Positions 5,454 to 6,277 of a stretch of DNA of 6,277 nucleotides are shown here, piece after piece (within the stretch, counting starts at the first letter, position 1; each line of letters starts with the position of its first letter). A model generated the notes under the pieces. That model was not told the DNA's origin. It ran no database searches and worked only from the letters and a program-made list of their open reading frames with translations. This stretch comes from an uncultured Clostridia bacterium. GTDB lineage: Bacteria > Bacillota > Clostridia > UBA1381. The DNA is taken from positions 1-6,277 of the forward strand of contig CALXUL010000033.1 of assembly GCA_944391635.1 (NCBI GenBank), written 5' to 3'. Made by a program: the position numbers and the translations under genes.

Positions 5454-5732
5454 TATGGACGGAAACAAAAAGTAATAGCGAGTATGATCAGAGACAGGTT
5501 CAGCCACGGAAAAGTACCGCCCGGTGAATATTCCGGAGCGTTTTCCATCACCAATCCGGTATTAAGAAATCATGATTCCGGAGAACGGAAATCAGCGAAT
5601 ACATGGTATTCTATGAGACTTGATTTATCAAGGCTGCAAGCACCGCCAGTGGCGGCAAGGCCTTGATAAATCAAGTCTCATAGAATAATGAGTAATTAAG
5701 CTGATTTAAGGCGATTTCCTCTTTCTGGACTG
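5454..5732. other. Intergenic scar region, no supported gene
   Basis: The region lies between a terminator and the truncated dehydrogenase. A 60-codon open frame at 5484-5666 runs into the long palindrome, has no usable ribosome binding site and no recognisable family, so I do not call it. Apart from the palindrome at 5607-5687 I see no promoter or RNA gene. The neighbouring genes on both sides lack their 5' halves, so this stretch may hold debris of deleted sequence. Confidence 0.4.
5607..5687. repeat. 81-bp palindromic element with perfect 27-bp arms
   Basis: The arms at 5607-5633 and 5661-5687 are exact reverse complements over 27 bp and enclose a 27-base centre. The centre holds a second GC hairpin, CCGCC (5643-5647) and GGCGG (5651-5655), around the loop AGT. 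Each arm also contains its own dyad (CTTGAT TT ATCAAG on the left), so the DNA could form a branched cruciform. No T-run follows, so it does not look like an ordinary terminator. The perfect arms imply recent origin or selection. A non-autonomous mobile palindrome or the fused ends of an insertion element are the likeliest readings; no target duplication is obvious. Confidence 0.75.
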
Positions 5733-6137
5733 GTGATTTCCAAAACACCGGACAGGCGCTTTCAGTGCACCGGTATATCCACCCGGAAAAAGGGCCATAT
5801 CATTGTAACTTCTTCGGTGGCGGGAACCAGATCTGTTCCGGGAAATGCGGTATATGCAGGGACAAAGCATTTTGTCCGGGCCATGCTGGATTCTTTCCGC
5901 GCAGAATCTGTTATGGAAGGAACGCATATCCGTACCACTCTCATCTATCCAGGAGCCATAAAAACGGAACTCCTTAACACCATCGCCCCATCGGAGACAA
6001 AGAAAATGGTCGAAGAATTTTACAGAAATACGGCACTGGAATCGCAGGTCATTGCGGAGGCGGTTTTGTATGCGGTCTCACAGCCGGATAATGTTGATAT
6101 TTCGGACCTGGTGGTACGTCCCAGCATGGAAAGCTGA
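5733..6137 (+). pseudogene. 5'-truncated short-chain dehydrogenase/reductase
   Basis: The frame encodes the C-terminal half of a classical SDR oxidoreductase. Counted from GTG 5733 (134 aa), family-like sequence starts at about residue 18 (RKKGHIIVTSSVAGT). The catalytic Ser is at 27/28 and the Y-x-x-x-K pair at Tyr 41 and Lys 45 (VYAGTKHF), followed by RAMLDSFRAE, IYPGAIKTEL and ENxxA-type C-terminal helices ending in DISDLVVRPS. The TGxxxGIG nucleotide-binding N-terminus and about 110 further residues are absent. The first 17 residues are unlike the family and there is no good ribosome binding site. Without the cofactor-binding half it should be inactive. The long palindrome lies just upstream, so rearrangement around that element is a plausible cause. 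Some annotations may call it a full CDS from GTG 5733. Confidence 0.82.
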
Positions 6138-6149
6138 CCAGCCATGACG

Positions 6150-6194
6150 AAAAAAGCTCTGAACAGCGGATCATTCCGCCGTCAGAGCTTTTTT
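6150..6194. terminator. Bidirectional Rho-independent terminator
   Basis: AAAAAAGCTCTGA (6150-6162) and TCAGAGCTTTTTT (6182-6194) form a perfect 13-bp outer stem. An inner GCGGA/TCCGC stem (6166-6170 and 6175-6179) with loop TCAT stacks above it. The A-run on one side and T-run on the other make it effective in both directions. It begins 12 bases after the dehydrogenase stop and fits a convergent gene pair. Confidence 0.88.
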
Positions 6195-6201
6195 GGTATC
6201 G

Positions 6202-6276
6202 TTAACAGAAAATGTTCGCCAGCAGCCGCGTGTTCCCGGGATTAATTGTGTGAGACCGGACACCGGCTATACGGCT
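6202..6276 (-). CDS. Possible 3' end of a convergent gene (partial)
   Basis: On the minus strand a frame enters from the right edge and ends at a TAA whose complement is 6202-6204, giving 24 residues ending NTRLLANIFC. The position just beyond a bidirectional terminator suits a convergent gene. The peptide is too short to assign to a family and could be chance. Confidence 0.2.
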   Translation of the reverse strand, partial: SRIAGVRSHTINPGNTRLLANIFC

Positions 6277-6277
6277 T

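Noticed and set aside
5484..5666. 60-codon frame ending inside the long palindrome
   Set aside because: No ribosome binding site or family match, and its last third is the palindrome arm and GC loop.
5532..5752. Possible larger inverted repeat around the palindrome (5532-5557 against the complement of 5727-5752, about 18 of 26 matching)
   Set aside because: Match is mainly TCCGG and ATCACCA, unequal distances to the palindrome, and no continuous similarity between; could be chance.

Overview
The window reads as chromosomal DNA of a low- to mid-GC Bacillota, most likely a gut Clostridia/Lachnospiraceae-type organism. This is inferred from strong GGAGG-type ribosome binding sites, flavodoxin, FMN-reductase and short-chain dehydrogenase genes of the kind common in that group, and hairpin-plus-T-tract terminators. 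No rRNA or housekeeping marker is present, so genus cannot be fixed.

Layout: (1) 1-986, moderate-GC backbone with the 3' end of an unidentified gene, a strong terminator, a flavodoxin gene with an odd 5' end, and a second hairpin. (2) About 987-5011, a markedly AT-rich block with all genes on the + strand: a cGAS/DncV-like nucleotidyltransferase, a two-helix membrane protein with a beta-strand-rich receptor domain (Cap15-type), an uncharacterised protein resembling DUF6414, a small gene interrupted by one in-frame amber codon, and a DUF2971 protein. (3) About 5012-6277, moderate-GC backbone again with a 5'-truncated FMN-reductase-like gene, a terminator, an 81-bp perfect-stem palindrome, a 5'-truncated short-chain dehydrogenase, a bidirectional terminator and perhaps the end of a convergent gene.

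The first two island genes form a recognisable type I (two-gene) CBASS anti-phage system. By family knowledge, the nucleotidyltransferase senses infection and makes a cyclic oligonucleotide, and the membrane effector binds it, oligomerises and disrupts the inner membrane so the infected cell dies before phage release. No Cap2/Cap3, HORMA/TRIP13 or nuclease effector is visible. The three genes downstream follow in the same direction with good ribosome binding sites and no convincing terminator between them. They are not standard CBASS parts and are the least understood content here: extra accessory genes or a second neighbouring defence module.

The promoter region of the CBASS operon carries nested repeats: a 17-bp direct repeat 52 bp apart (about five helical turns) and a perfect 12-bp inverted repeat bracketing a candidate promoter. 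No regulator gene or recombinase lies in the window. The right edge of the AT-rich block falls inside the FMN-reductase reading frame, suggesting that insertion or deletion removed that gene's N-terminal half.
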